Part shown: in pieces, positions 15,022 through 24,192 of the stretch
Position numbering within the stretch: position 1 is the stretch's first letter
How the letters are laid out: each line of letters begins with the position of its first letter
Source: Methanoculleus sp. SDB
GTDB taxonomy: Archaea > Halobacteriota > Methanomicrobia > Methanomicrobiales > Methanomicrobiaceae
Direction: 5' to 3'
DNA length: 42,232 nt
NCBI GenBank assembly: GCA_001412355.1
Contig: LKUD01000038.1
Coordinates: 1 to 42,232 of the forward strand
The notes under the pieces: generated by a model
What the model saw: the letters and a program-made list of their open reading frames with translations, nothing else
Databases searched by the model: none
Told to the model about the DNA's origin: nothing
Translations under genes and position numbers: made by a program

Positions 15022-15876
15022 TTAATTTCCTTCAACGATACTTCTGACTGCGAGCATCTCACGGTACGCCCGTGCGATGATCAGGTCGACCACGTCCTTT
15101 TCGTAGATGCTTGCCTCGACCGCAAGGTTCCGGGCCTCCATCGCCGCCTTTCCGATGATCGGCACGATTGTCTGTGCCGTCGGGATGGCTGCGTTGACGG
15201 AGAGGTTGAACGCCTGCTGTGCTGCGAGCACCACGTTTGCGTAGTAGAGCGACTCGTCGATGGCGAGCATGGACGGTTCGTACATGCTTCCGTCGTAGAA
15301 CGCGACCTGCAGGTTGAGACCCACGTCGATCGGGCGGATGTCGAGTTTCGCGAGGACGTCGGCCATCTTCTTGCTGATCGTCTCGCCCTTCTTCACCACC
15401 GTCTTCGTCTCGCGGATCTTGACCTTGCCGCCTTCGATTGCGGCGGGAATGCCTGCCTGCTGAAGTTCTCCCACGATCGGGCCCGGCTTAAAACTCGTCG
15501 GCCCTTTCGAAATCACGACATCTTCAGGGGCGACATCGCCCGGCTTTGCGACCATCTTCGTCTTGGTCTGCTCAAGGCGCTTAAACAGCCTGAACGGGTT
15601 TTCGTTCGTGTAGATCAGCGCACTCTGGCCGTCGAGATACGACGAGACCGGTTCGATCTCGCCGCCCATCTCGGAAAACGCGTGCTCGATAAGCGTGTTC
15701 CGCGTCATCTTCAGCACGGCGGTGCCGCGGATGTCACGGCGCATCTGCTGGATCTGCTTCGCGGGGATCCCGTAGAGGTCGACAAGACCTACGAGCGCGT
15801 ATTCGCCTGCATACTGCTTGATCAGCTCGACTTCGTCCCGTTTCCACTGCGGTAAATGAGTGGTATATAATGCCAT
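15022..15876 (-). CDS. rpl10: Ribosomal protein L10 (P0, uL10)
   Basis: A 284-residue archaeal L10, the rRNA-binding base of the stalk. It shows the conserved N-terminal fold (WKRDEVELIKQYAG, QMRRDIRGTAVLKMTRNTL), the inserted middle domain, and helices for P1 dimers near the end. It lacks the usual acidic Glu-rich tail: the end is short (YREMLAVRSIVEGN), less than the 330-340 residues common in archaea, so the P1-like C-terminal peptide seems absent. ATG 15876 abuts the L1 stop and has GGTGATG as ribosome site. Confidence 0.95.
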   Translation of the reverse strand: MALYTTHLPQWKRDEVELIKQYAGEYALVGLVDLYGIPAKQIQQMRRDIRGTAVLKMTRNTLIEHAFSEMGGEIEPVSSYLDGQSALIYTNENPFRLFKRLEQTKTKMVAKPGDVAPEDVVISKGPTSFKPGPIVGELQQAGIPAAIEGGKVKIRETKTVVKKGETISKKMADVLAKLDIRPIDVGLNLQVAFYDGSMYEPSMLAIDESLYYANVVLAAQQAFNLSVNAAIPTAQTIVPIIGKAAMEARNLAVEASIYEKDVVDLIIARAYREMLAVRSIVEGN

Positions 15877-16521
15877 TTACATCACCCTGTGTGCAGGACC
15901 CATGGTCGTCTTGACATAGACGGAGCGGATATTCATCGCCCCGTTCTCGAGAACGGATTCGACACGCCGTAAGACGGCATCGATGTTCTCTGCAATCGGT
16001 TCGGCGTCCATGCCGGTCGTACCCACCTTCACGTGGAACGTTTTCTTGTCCCGGGTCCTGAACTTGACGGACTTCCGGAGACGCTCAACAATCGGCCTGA
16101 TATCCATGCCCGGTGTAATGGGCATCGGCATCTTGCCGCGGGGACCGAGCCGGGGACCCAGCCATCGGCCGACAAGCGGCATCACGGCTGTTTCCGCAAG
16201 GAAGAACCGGTATTCTCCGGCAATCTTGCGTGCCTCGCGTGGCTCACCGCCCAGACGTTCGATCTCCTCCGATCCGATGATCAGCTCGACACCCGCTTCC
16301 TTTGCCTGCGTGGTGATGTCGCCTTTCCCGAGCACGGCGATCTTTTCAGTCCGGCCCGTGCCGTTCGGTAGAAGCATCGTTTCATCAATACGGTTTTTAG
16401 GCTGCGCCATGTCGATGTTCCTGAGGTTGATCGTGATATCCACGCTCTCCTGGAACTTCCGTTCAGGCGCTCCGTCTATCGCCGCTTTCACGGCTTTAAG
16501 AATCTGTGCCCTTTCTACCAT
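15877..16521 (-). CDS. rpl1: Ribosomal protein L1 (uL1)
   Basis: A 214-residue L1, normal archaeal length, binding 23S rRNA at the mobile L1 stalk. Motifs: DITINLRNIDMAQPKNR, GRWLGPRLGPRGKMPMPI and FHVKVGTTGMDAEPIAEN. In methanogens L1 represses its own operon by binding an mRNA copy of its rRNA site near the L1 start; the 55-nt gap before the gene could hold it, but I could not identify it. Confidence 0.97.
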   Translation of the reverse strand: MVERAQILKAVKAAIDGAPERKFQESVDITINLRNIDMAQPKNRIDETMLLPNGTGRTEKIAVLGKGDITTQAKEAGVELIIGSEEIERLGGEPREARKIAGEYRFFLAETAVMPLVGRWLGPRLGPRGKMPMPITPGMDIRPIVERLRKSVKFRTRDKKTFHVKVGTTGMDAEPIAENIDAVLRRVESVLENGAMNIRSVYVKTTMGPAHRVM

Positions 16522-16576
16522 TGTGTACCTCCATAGTGCTGCGACCTATTCGATCTTCTATGGGTTTTCATCAACT

Positions 16577-17053
16577 CTATGCATTCAGGATACTGTCGAA
16601 TTCGCCTGCATCAATGAGCGGAAAGAGCTCTTTCGGCCTCTTCCCGTCCACCGTGACGCCGAGGCTCACGCACGTTCCGACGACCTCCTTGACGGCGGTC
16701 CGGATTTCGTACGAGAGCATGTCGTCGAACTTCATGCGGGCGATCCTGACAGCGGCCTCGAGCGGAAGGTCTCCCACAACCTGCACATTGGGTTCTGCTG
16801 AACCCTTTGTGATGCCACACTCCTTCATAACGAGTGCGGTTGTGGGGGGGATCCCGACGGAAATCGTGAAGTTCTTCTTGTCGTCCACCTCGACGGTGAC
16901 GGGCACCTGCATGCCGTTGAACCCGGCTGTTTTTGCGTTGATCTCGTCAACAACAGCCTTCACGTTAATTCCGAGGGGTCCGAGGGCAGGTCCCAGAGGG
17001 GGACCCGCCGTTGCCTTTCCGCCGGCAACCAGTACCTCGACCACTTCTCCCAT
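16577..17053 (-). CDS. rpl11: Ribosomal protein L11 (uL11)
   Basis: A 158-residue L11, part of the GTPase-associated centre. It starts MGEVVEVLVAGGKATAGPPL and continues GPALGPLGINVKAVVDEIN with the proline-rich signature, then VEVDDKKNFTISVGIPPTT. GGAG lies 7 nt before ATG 17053. It has its own promoter (TATA near 17125) behind the Spt5 terminator. Confidence 0.97.
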   Translation of the reverse strand: MGEVVEVLVAGGKATAGPPLGPALGPLGINVKAVVDEINAKTAGFNGMQVPVTVEVDDKKNFTISVGIPPTTALVMKECGITKGSAEPNVQVVGDLPLEAAVRIARMKFDDMLSYEIRTAVKEVVGTCVSLGVTVDGKRPKELFPLIDAGEFDSILNA

Positions 17054-17120
17054 GGTATATCTCCATGCCGTTCCCCGTACGGGTACATAGCTTGGGTTAG
17101 ATTAGGTCGGCGCGCGAGGA

Positions 17121-17130
17121 CTTAAAGGTT
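17121..17130 (-). promoter_or_regulatory. Promoter of the L11-L1-L10-P1 unit
   Basis: On the minus strand GAAACC-TTTAAG gives a BRE/TATA pair in GC-rich sequence. Initiation about 25 nt on would leave a leader near 45 nt before ATG 17053. Confidence 0.45.
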
Positions 17131-17146
17131 TCAAATCGGGAGACGG

Positions 17147-17153
17147 AAAAAAA
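17147..17153 (-). terminator. T7 tract after spt5
   Basis: Seven T residues on the minus strand start 3 nt after the Spt5 stop, separating the dtdA-ftsZ-secE-spt5 transcript from the ribosomal protein unit. Confidence 0.4.
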
Positions 17154-17156
17154 GGA

Positions 17157-17645
17157 TCAGGCGTCGTCATCGCGGCGGTCGATGACGCGCACGTTGTCGC
17201 CCCGCACCGTGATGGGGATGGGCACCATGCTCTCGTAGAGTTCCACGGTAATTTCTTCCTTTCCGGTATCAACACGTTTGACGACCGCTTTTTCGCCCTT
17301 GAAGGGACCTGCGATCAGCTCGACGATCGTGCCCTCCTCGATCCCGCTGACGACGGGCTTCGGGGAGAGGAAGTGCTGGACCTCGCCGAACGAAGTGTCG
17401 CCGTGCAGGACGGCCCGCGCATGAGGCACCATTTCCACGAGCTGTTCAATCCGGGCGATCTCGTCGGGGCTCTCCACGAGCACGTACCCCCTGAGTTCGT
17501 CGGGCACCATAACGGCGAAGACCCGGATCTCGCTGTGCTCGCGAACCGCTTTTTCGATATTGTCGGCGACGGTACGCTCCTGTTTCGCCGTCGTCTTTAT
17601 CGCATAGACCTTGTTTTCGGATTCGTTCATGTCCGTCATCGTCAT
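17157..17645 (-). CDS. spt5: Transcription elongation factor Spt5 (NusG)
   Basis: A 162-residue archaeal Spt5: an NGN domain (about 10-95; VYAIKTTAKQERTVADNI, GYVLVESPDEIARI) that closes the RNA polymerase clamp, then a KOW domain (about 100-155; EGTIVELIAGPFKGEKA VV). It works with Spt4, which is not here. ATG 17645 overlaps the secE stop by one base (TGATG); ATG codons at 17639 and 17630 are also possible, and nothing like a ribosome site decides between them. Confidence 0.95.
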   Translation of the reverse strand: MTMTDMNESENKVYAIKTTAKQERTVADNIEKAVREHSEIRVFAVMVPDELRGYVLVESPDEIARIEQLVEMVPHARAVLHGDTSFGEVQHFLSPKPVVSGIEEGTIVELIAGPFKGEKAVVKRVDTGKEEITVELYESMVPIPITVRGDNVRVIDRRDDDA

Positions 17646-17827
17646 CAGTTCGGGAGGACGATCATCAGCTCATAGACGATGAATCCCACAAGACCGAGGA
17701 TCATGATGCCGAGAGCGGCAACGATCGCGATCTTGGAGAACTCGTCGCGGGCCGGTGTCCGTGCAAGTTTCAGGACGCGGATATATTTCTTGAAGAGTTC
17801 CTCTTCCAGCTTTAAATTCAGTGCCAT
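17645..17827 (-). CDS. secE: Protein translocase subunit SecE (Sec61 gamma)
   Basis: A 60-residue single-span SecE: a basic amphipathic helix (EEELFKKYIRVLKLARTPAR) then EFSKIAIVAALGIMILGLVG and a membrane segment. It clamps SecY in the translocon. It is 6 nt downstream of ftsZ and overlaps spt5 by one base, the usual secE-spt5 pairing of archaea. Confidence 0.95.
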   Translation of the reverse strand: MALNLKLEEELFKKYIRVLKLARTPARDEFSKIAIVAALGIMILGLVGFIVYELMIVLPN

Positions 17828-17833
17828 ATTCGT

Positions 17834-18925
17834 TCACTTCAGGAAATCGATATCGAATTCTTTCATCATCTGGCGCATTCCGCCCTCGCTCCGCCCGTAG
17901 ATCTGGGGGGAGCGGACGCCGGTGACCACGAGCATCGTACGCATCTTGTGCTGCATATCGGGATCGACCTGGGCACCCCAGATAATCCGTGCCGTGGGAT
18001 CGATGCGCTCGTATACTTCCTCGATGACTCCTTCCGCCTCGGCCATCGTCATGTCCGGGCCGCCGACGACGTTGACGAGGGCGGCGGTCGCACCGGAGAT
18101 ATCGACATCAAGGAGCGGGGAGCGGAGCGCTTTTTTGACCGAGTCGGTCGCCTTGTCTTCGCTGTCGCTTTCGCCCATGCCGATCATGGCGACGCCGCCG
18201 CGCTCCATGACGGTCCGGACGTCGGCAAAGTCGAGGTTCACGAGACCCGGCATCGTGATCAGTTCGGTGATTCCCTTGACCGCACGCATCAGGACTTCGT
18301 CCGATACCTTGAATGCGGCGTAGAGCGGGAGGCGCGGCACGACTTCGAGCAGGCGATCGTTGGGCACCACAATCACCGTGTCGGCAACATCGCGAAGCCG
18401 CTCGAGGCCGGCTTCGGCATTCTCCATCCTGATGGCACCCTCCGCAACAAAGGGGAGTGTCACCACCGCAATCGTCAGGGCCCCCTCGTCCCGTGCCGCC
18501 TTGGCAATGATCGGGGCGGACCCCGTGCCCGTCCCTCCTCCGAGACCGGCCGTAATGAAAACCATGTCGCACCCCTCGACGGCAGAGTGGATCTCCACCT
18601 CGTTTTCAAGGGCGGCCTCTTCACCCACCTGCGGGATGGAGCCGGCCCCGAGACCCCGGGTGCGCTGCTTTCCGATAAGGATTCTCCTGTCGGCCTGCGC
18701 CCTGATAAGATGCTGGGCATCGGTATTGATGGCGATGAGCTTCGCGCCGTGGATGCCCTCCTCGGACATGCGGCTGATGGTGTTGGATCCGCTCCCGCCG
18801 CAGCCGATGACGGCGATCTGGGTCTGCAGTTCCTTCAGGATCTCCTCGAGCTCCTGGTCATACTGTGGTCCGTCCACGATCATATCATTCGCCCGTGTTA
18901 GTGCCTCTTCCACAATCGATTTCAT
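17834..18925 (-). CDS. ftsZ: Cell division GTPase FtsZ
   Basis: A 363-residue archaeal FtsZ. GTP-binding signature GGGTGTG at 129-135, upstream [12 protein letters not shown] (39-50), NTDAQHL (67-73), and the T7 loop [14 protein letters not shown]. It ends with the short peptide [12 protein letters not shown], probably the membrane-anchor (SepF) binding tail. ATG overlaps the dtdA stop by 4 nt, so translation is coupled. Its place ahead of secE and spt5 ties division to the translation/secretion operon, as in other Euryarchaeota. Confidence 0.97.
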   Translation of the reverse strand: MKSIVEEALTRANDMIVDGPQYDQELEEILKELQTQIAVIGCGGSGSNTISRMSEEGIHGAKLIAINTDAQHLIRAQADRRILIGKQRTRGLGAGSIPQVGEEAALENEVEIHSAVEGCDMVFITAGLGGGTGTGSAPIIAKAARDEGALTIAVVTLPFVAEGAIRMENAEAGLERLRDVADTVIVVPNDRLLEVVPRLPLYAAFKVSDEVLMRAVKGITELITMPGLVNLDFADVRTVMERGGVAMIGMGESDSEDKATDSVKKALRSPLLDVDISGATAALVNVVGGPDMTMAEAEGVIEEVYERIDPTARIIWGAQVDPDMQHKMRTMLVVTGVRSPQIYGRSEGGMRQMMKEFDIDFLK

Positions 18926-20247
18926 AAATATCTCTCCAGTCCCGGGACACGGATTATGCTCTCACTGCATGTCGAAACCATCTCGGGTGTGACGGTCGTT
19001 CCGCCGATGTCAACGGAAACGCCCTCCGCAAGCCTGCCGAACAGCGGTCCGGCGGTGACCCCCGCTTCGCGCGCCTTCCGGGGGTCAAAGCGTACACGCC
19101 GGATGATGAGGCGGTCGCCCTCGACTGCAGTGTTTTCACTACTGATAATGATTTTTACGCAGGACGTTATTAAATCATGTATTATCCGTGATCGATGCTC
19201 CCTGAATGTGAGAAACCGGGGAAGCATGATGCCCCCCTCCGGGATGAGGTGGCCTGCAGGAATTTCCGAAAGCATCTCCAGAAAACGCTTTTGATCGGAT
19301 TTCAGCGCTTCTCCGAGGAGAATCGGGTCAATATCGACGATCACAGGCGTTCCCGCCCCCGAGAGGGCATTGGTATGCAGACGCGCTCCCGGCACCATTT
19401 TTTCGACACACGCCCGTAACGCGCTGTATGCGTCCCATTCGAGAGCTCCGATCCCGAGAATCTCACTCTCGCTCAGGCATACCAGCCCCTCCTCCGTGCA
19501 GAGCGACTCAAGCCTCCGGAATACCGCTCTGGAAACGGCTTTCCGGTCGATATACGCCGCAACCGCACCGGTCCTGTCACGCATCAGCCGCACCATCCCG
19601 CGATCGATCTCCTCCGCCTGCCGGGAATGTGCAATGTGGCCGAACGCTGCCCGCGACGAGAGCGCGATGCTCGTCTGGCGGGCCGCATAATGGTTTCCTC
19701 CGAAGCCCACAAAAGGAATCGTCCCGGTGGGATCTGCGGCGAGAATGCTGTGCGCAACTGCGTCCGCTGCCGCGGGATCGCGCCACTCCTTTTCCGTGCT
19801 TCCGATTTCCACGAACAGGGACGGCGTCATGATGTCGGACGGGCCGTGATGGGTCACCTCGTAGGAGACCCGGTATCCTTCCGGAGCGGCCGCGGGGAGA
19901 TTGTTCAGAATCGCATGCATCCATGCGGGTGCCGCCCGGGCAAGCGATCGCGGCGCCCCCCCGTAGTCCGCGGTGGTAATGTTGCCCGTTACATGGACCG
20001 TGAGGGCGGGCACCGCCTGTATGCTCGTGTGCCGGGAGATGAAGATGAAGACGTCTGCAGCGATCCGCTCGTCGAGACCCTCCTCGTAAATCAGCCGCCC
20101 CCCGGTTTCCAGAAAGACAAAACGGTTTCCGGCGTGAACGACCGGTTCTGCGCCGGGATTCTCAAGCACGTCGAGCAGGCGGGCCCGGATCGCGGCCCCT
20201 GCCGGGTCCTGCGCCGAATTGATAAGGGCAATCTGCATGGTTGTCAT
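18922..20247 (-). CDS. dtdA: D-aminoacyl-tRNA deacylase (DTD2/GEK1 type)
   Basis: A 441-residue archaeal/plant-type deacylase that removes D-amino acids from tRNA. Family marks: [17 protein letters not shown] at the start, [39 protein letters not shown] with metal-binding His, and [15 protein letters not shown]. The family is often about 270-450 residues; the long C-terminal extension here (after about 270) carries [16 protein letters not shown] and is common in methanogens. Start could be ATG 20247 or ATG 20238, the latter giving the usual family N-terminus. First gene of the operon. Confidence 0.92.
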   Translation of the reverse strand: MTTMQIALINSAQDPAGAAIRARLLDVLENPGAEPVVHAGNRFVFLETGGRLIYEEGLDERIAADVFIFISRHTSIQAVPALTVHVTGNITTADYGGAPRSLARAAPAWMHAILNNLPAAAPEGYRVSYEVTHHGPSDIMTPSLFVEIGSTEKEWRDPAAADAVAHSILAADPTGTIPFVGFGGNHYAARQTSIALSSRAAFGHIAHSRQAEEIDRGMVRLMRDRTGAVAAYIDRKAVSRAVFRRLESLCTEEGLVCLSESEILGIGALEWDAYSALRACVEKMVPGARLHTNALSGAGTPVIVDIDPILLGEALKSDQKRFLEMLSEIPAGHLIPEGGIMLPRFLTFREHRSRIIHDLITSCVKIIISSENTAVEGDRLIIRRVRFDPRKAREAGVTAGPLFGRLAEGVSVDIGGTTVTPEMVSTCSESIIRVPGLERYL

Positions 20248-20398
20248 CTCGCGGGGGAACCAGACCGTTGCCGCACCGCGGGAAGATTCCGGCAGGCAGG
20301 CATCGGGAAACAGATTAGTATTGCCCGGGGATCTGCTTTACATCTTCGGGCACCCGGCCGGCGAGCCGTCCAATCCGTTGACAAAACAGCAGGGTAAA

Positions 20399-20408
20399 CC
20401 ATATTTTA
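20399..20408 (+). promoter_or_regulatory. TATA box of the molybdenum-cofactor unit
   Basis: CCATATTTTA lies with its centre about 25 nt before ATG 20429, so the first gene may be leaderless; no ribosome site precedes it. Confidence 0.4.
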
Positions 20409-20428
20409 CCACAGCGTGACAGTATATC

Positions 20429-20611
20429 ATGGACACAGAAAAAATCAGGAAAGCATTCGAGGAGAGTGGAATAACCACGCAGATCACCTGTCCGCAGGCA
20501 TTTAAAATCGCCGAAGAATACGATATTCCAAAGATGCACATCGCAAAATACTGCAACACGGCGGACCCGAAGATTAAGATCCGGGGCTGCCAGCTGGGCT
20601 GTTTCAGATGA
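20429..20611 (+). CDS. Small conserved Cys protein of the moeA operon
   Basis: A 60-residue protein with a helix-turn-helix-like stretch (CPQAFKIAEEYDIPKMHIAKY) and a C-terminal KIRGCQLGCFR. Cysteines at 21, 44, 55 and 59 could bind metal or act in redox chemistry. Its stop overlaps the first moeA start by 4 nt (ATGA), so it belongs to the molybdenum/tungsten cofactor pathway by context. I recall similar small proteins with the GCQLGCF end beside cofactor genes, but know of no proven activity; it could be a small regulator or a metal/sulfur carrier. Confidence 0.7.
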   Translation: MDTEKIRKAFEESGITTQITCPQAFKIAEEYDIPKMHIAKYCNTADPKIKIRGCQLGCFR

Positions 20612-21810
20612 GCATCTTCCTCCGGGTCGTCCCCGTCAGCGACGCGATCCGTGCCGTCCGGAAGATTGCAGTCCCTGCCGGCTGCGAAACCGTTCCGGTC
20701 GCGGACGCACGCGGACGTATCCTTTGCCGTGACGTGCAGGCGCCCGGGGACATTCCGGGTTTTGCCCGCTCGGTCGTCGACGGCTACGCGGTGATCGCCT
20801 CCGATACGCAGGGTGCCGGCGAGGCGATGCCCGCGATGCTCACCTGCACCGGAAGGATTGCGATGGGGGTGCCGGGAGACCTCCCGGTCAGATCCGGCGA
20901 GTGCCGGTATATCCCGACGGGGGGCGTGCTTCCCGCGGGGGCCGATGCCGCCGCCATGATCGAATACACGGAAGCCGTGGGTGACGAGGTGCTGATCAGA
21001 AAACCCGTTGCACCGGGCGAAAATATCATTCGGAGGGGTGAGGATTACCCGGAAGGAGGCGTGGTGCTGCCCGCGGGCACCCGGATCGGTGCACGGGGCC
21101 TGGGCGTGCTTGCCGCGGCAGGCTGCGACCGGGTCACCGTGGCCGTACCCCCGAAAGTCGGGATCATTTCGACCGGCAACGAACTGGTGCCCGTAGCAGC
21201 CGTGCCCGGCCCCGGAGAGGTGCGGGATGCGAACACCTATCTCTGCAGCGGTTTCGTGGAGGAGAAGGGCGGCATTCCGGTCAGGTACGGCATCGTAAGA
21301 GACGACCGCGATTCCCTCGCCGCGGCTCTCGAACGGGCGGTGGCGGAATGCGATATCGTCCTCCTCTCCGGGGGGAGCTCGAAGGACGACCGTGACATGT
21401 GCGCCGACACGATCGCCCGGTTCGGGGAGGTGCTCATTCACGGCATCGCCATCGCACCCGGAAAACCCACGATCATCGGCACGGCAGCCGGAAAACCGGT
21501 CATCGGCCTGCCCGGACACCCGGCATCCGCGTTCGTGGTGCTCCATGCGATCGGCACGCCCCTCATGGCGGCGACGACCGGGGAGACCGGCCGGGACAGG
21601 ACGGTGCCCTCGGTGCTGGCCCAGAACATCCCGTCTGCAAAAGGGCGGCAGGACTATGTCAGGGTACGGTTCGAGGGAGATACGGTGGTACCGGTCTTCG
21701 GCAAGTCGGGCCTTCTCAATACGCTCGTGCAGAGTGACGGCATGGTGATCGTGCCCGCCGGCCGCGAAGGGCTGGAGCCCGGCGAGCGCGTGGAGGTGCA
21801 CCTGTGGTGA
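20608..21810 (+). CDS. moeA: Molybdopterin molybdenumtransferase MoeA
   Basis: A 400-residue MoeA, which inserts molybdate or tungstate into adenylylated molybdopterin. Motifs: GDIPGFARSVVDGYAVIASD near residue 50, PTGGVLPAGADAAAMIEYTE, VAPGENIIRRGEDYPEGG, the MoaB-like core IISTGNELVP, VLLSGGSSKDDRDM, and GKPTIIGTAAGKPVIGLPGHPAS. Full length. Methanogens need the cofactor for formylmethanofuran and formate dehydrogenases. Translationally coupled both to the 60-residue protein before it and to a second moeA after it. Confidence 0.95.
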   Translation: MSIFLRVVPVSDAIRAVRKIAVPAGCETVPVADARGRILCRDVQAPGDIPGFARSVVDGYAVIASDTQGAGEAMPAMLTCTGRIAMGVPGDLPVRSGECRYIPTGGVLPAGADAAAMIEYTEAVGDEVLIRKPVAPGENIIRRGEDYPEGGVVLPAGTRIGARGLGVLAAAGCDRVTVAVPPKVGIISTGNELVPVAAVPGPGEVRDANTYLCSGFVEEKGGIPVRYGIVRDDRDSLAAALERAVAECDIVLLSGGSSKDDRDMCADTIARFGEVLIHGIAIAPGKPTIIGTAAGKPVIGLPGHPASAFVVLHAIGTPLMAATTGETGRDRTVPSVLAQNIPSAKGRQDYVRVRFEGDTVVPVFGKSGLLNTLVQSDGMVIVPAGREGLEPGERVEVHLW

Positions 21811-23663
21811 CGCGCTACCTCGCCCTCACGCCCCTCGACGACGCGATCGGCGTGATGAAGGAGACGTTTCCCTGCATCCCCCGCATCGCGGAGGTACCGC
21901 TCGCTTCGGCCGCGGGACGCATCACCGCAACGCCTATCTTCTCCCGCATCTCGGTCCCTCCGCGCCACCTCTCCGCGATGGACGGCATCGCGGTCCGGGC
22001 TGCCGATACGCACGGGGCGAGCGAACAGCATCCCGTCACGCTCTCCGATGCGGTCCGGGTCAATACCGGCAATGTGATCCCGGAAGGCTACGATGCGGTG
22101 ATCATGATCGAAGACGTCCACACCGAACAGAGCGGGTACGTGATCCGTGCGGCGGCGAGCCCCTGGCAGCATGTCCGCCCGGTCGGCGAGGACATCGGCG
22201 AGTCGGAGATGATCCTGCCGTCCCTTCACCGCATCCGTCCGTTCGACATCGGTGCGCTCGCCGCGTACGGTATCGACCGCGTGGAGGTGCTCGACGTCTC
22301 GATCGGCCTGATTCCCACCGGCAACGAACTGGTGCCCCTCGGCACGCTGCCCGCGCCCGGCCAGGCGGTGGAGAGCAACATGCACATGGCGGCTGCTCAC
22401 CTGCAGGGGCTCGGTGCCCGGTGCGTACACTATCCCATCACTCCCGACGAACCCGCTCTGATTCGTGCGGCGGTGGAGCGCGGCATCCGGGAAAACGACA
22501 TTCTCGTTATCTCCGCCGGATCGTCGAAGGGCACGCGGGACTATACCGCAGGCATCATCGGCGAGCTCGGCGGGGTGCTCGTCCACGGCATTGCCATCAA
22601 ACCCGCAAAACCCGTCATCATCGGACAGATCGGGGGAAAACCCGTCATCGGAATGCCCGGATATCCGCTTGCCTGCGCGACCATCCTCAGGGAGCTCATG
22701 GAGCCGCTCCTCGGCATGTACGGCTTCCGCCCGCCCGCACGGGAAACGGTTTCCGCACGGCTGACCACGACCCTCCATTCCGATATCGGCACGGACGAGT
22801 TCGTGCTGCTCTCCGTCGGCCGGATCGGCGGCGGCTGGGTGGCCGTGCCGCAGTCCCGCGGCGCGGGGGTGCAGATGAGCGGGGTGCGGGCAAACGCGTA
22901 CCTCACCATCGGGAGGAACGCGGAGGGTGCCATGGCCGGCGACGAAATCCGGGCGTCGCTCCTCGTCCCCCGCGAAAGCGCGGAGGAGTCGCTCCTCATC
23001 ACCGGCAGCCACGACCCGGCACTCGATTACCTCGCCGACATGGCACGGCGGCAGGGCGTTGCCATGCACGCCACCCACACCGGGAGCATGGGGGGGCTCC
23101 TCACCCTGAAAAAGGGCGAGTGCCATGCGGCGCCGATGCACCTCCTCGGGGCGGACGGCGACTACAACATCCCGTACCTCCGGAAATACCTCCCCAACGA
23201 AGAGCTCGTGCTGCTCTGCGTCGCGGAGCGGCAGCAGGGAGTCGTCTCGCGCGAGGGGCTCGCGCTTGAGGACATTCCGGCACATACGTTCGCCAACCGC
23301 CAGAAGGGATCGGGAACGCGGATGCTGCTCGACCATCTCCTCCGGGAGCGGGGCATCGACAGCTCGGCCATCGCCGGCTACGATCGCGAATATACCACCC
23401 ACCTCGCCGTTGCGCTTGCAGTACAGACGGGAGAGGCGGATATGGGCGTCTGCGTCTACAGTGCCGCGAAGGCTCTCGGGCTTCCATTTGTGCCCGTCGG
23501 CACGGAGCGCTATGAACTGGTGGCGAGAAAAAGCACGCTCCGGGACGACCCGGGACTTGCCGCACTCTTCGACTGCGTCTCCTCCGAATCCTTTAAAAAG
23601 ACGCTCACGACCCTCGGCGGGTACGACGTCAGGGAGACAGGCGTGCGGCGCGGACTGCCATAA
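21804..23663 (+). CDS. MoeA fused to a periplasmic-binding-protein-like domain
   Basis: A 619-residue protein. Residues 1-400 are a second MoeA (SVPPRHLSAMDGIAVRAADT, VRPVGEDIGESEM, LIPTGNELVPLG, VISAGSSKGTRDYT, GKPVIGMPGYPLA). Residues about 400-610 are a PBP-like domain (PF12727 type): LLITGSHDPALDYLADM, THTGSMGGLLTLKKGECHAA, ANRQKGSGTRMLLDHLL, TTHLAVALAVQTGEADMGV. That domain probably binds an oxyanion or a cofactor precursor and may set Mo/W choice; this is inference. The start is GTG 21804 (or GTG 21807) inside the end of the first moeA. Its 3' end overlaps the convergent LOG-like gene by 35 bp. Confidence 0.92.
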   Translation: MVTRYLALTPLDDAIGVMKETFPCIPRIAEVPLASAAGRITATPIFSRISVPPRHLSAMDGIAVRAADTHGASEQHPVTLSDAVRVNTGNVIPEGYDAVIMIEDVHTEQSGYVIRAAASPWQHVRPVGEDIGESEMILPSLHRIRPFDIGALAAYGIDRVEVLDVSIGLIPTGNELVPLGTLPAPGQAVESNMHMAAAHLQGLGARCVHYPITPDEPALIRAAVERGIRENDILVISAGSSKGTRDYTAGIIGELGGVLVHGIAIKPAKPVIIGQIGGKPVIGMPGYPLACATILRELMEPLLGMYGFRPPARETVSARLTTTLHSDIGTDEFVLLSVGRIGGGWVAVPQSRGAGVQMSGVRANAYLTIGRNAEGAMAGDEIRASLLVPRESAEESLLITGSHDPALDYLADMARRQGVAMHATHTGSMGGLLTLKKGECHAAPMHLLGADGDYNIPYLRKYLPNEELVLLCVAERQQGVVSREGLALEDIPAHTFANRQKGSGTRMLLDHLLRERGIDSSAIAGYDREYTTHLAVALAVQTGEADMGVCVYSAAKALGLPFVPVGTERYELVARKSTLRDDPGLAALFDCVSSESFKKTLTTLGGYDVRETGVRRGLP

Positions 23664-24075
23664 GCACCGCCTCTTCGGGGGTGGTACAGGGAAACACCCC
23701 CGGAATATCCCACGAACCGACGGTGAAGACCGGAATGCCGAGCTTCAGCGCCATGCCAATCTCCGAGAGGGTGCCGTGGCCCCCGCCCACGGCAATGACC
23801 GCATCGGCGGAGGAGACGAGGACGGCATTCCGGGCGATGCCGAGCCCGCTTTTTATCACGACATCAAGGTGCGGATTGCCCGTGTCGCGCCCGGGGAGGA
23901 TGCCGACCGTCACGCCGCCCGCTTCCCGTGCCCCCCGGCACGACGCTTCCATCACACCGCCCCGCCCCCCGGAGAGCAGGACTGCGTGGTTTCCGGCAAG
24001 CAGGTACCCCGCCGTCTCCGCCGCCTCCGCCTCATCCCCGGTGCACTCCGACGCACCGATGACCGCAATCTGCAT
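23629..24075 (-). CDS. LOG-like Rossmann protein (TIGR00725 family)
   Basis: A 148-residue single-domain protein of the lysine-decarboxylase-like/LOG superfamily: MQIAVIGASECTGDEAEAAE, LLSGGRGGVMEASCRGA (GGxGGxM), and VIAVGGGHGTLSEIGMAL (the GGGxGTxxE nucleotide site). Related LOG proteins release cytokinin bases from nucleotides; short archaeal members have no assigned substrate. ATG 24075 gives the family N-terminus; the longer open frame upstream (to 24453) is antisense to ileS and is ignored. It converges on the moeA fusion with a 35-bp overlap. Confidence 0.85.
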   Translation of the reverse strand: MQIAVIGASECTGDEAEAAETAGYLLAGNHAVLLSGGRGGVMEASCRGAREAGGVTVGILPGRDTGNPHLDVVIKSGLGIARNAVLVSSADAVIAVGGGHGTLSEIGMALKLGIPVFTVGSWDIPGVFPCTTPEEAVLMAVRAARLSP

Positions 24076-24141
24076 GGATGAGAGAAGGGACCAAAGCAGG
24101 AAAAAGAGATCGGGAATCCGCACCACGCCGTTCCTGCTCAC

Positions 24142-24150
24142 AAATACTAT
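24142..24150 (+). promoter_or_regulatory. Likely TATA element for ileS
   Basis: AAATACTAT lies 43 nt before GTG 24193, allowing a leader of about 20 nt. Weak consensus. Confidence 0.3.
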
Positions 24151-24192
24151 CACTGCAGACCGCCTATTCTTCTCCACTGTTGAGGGATTCAG

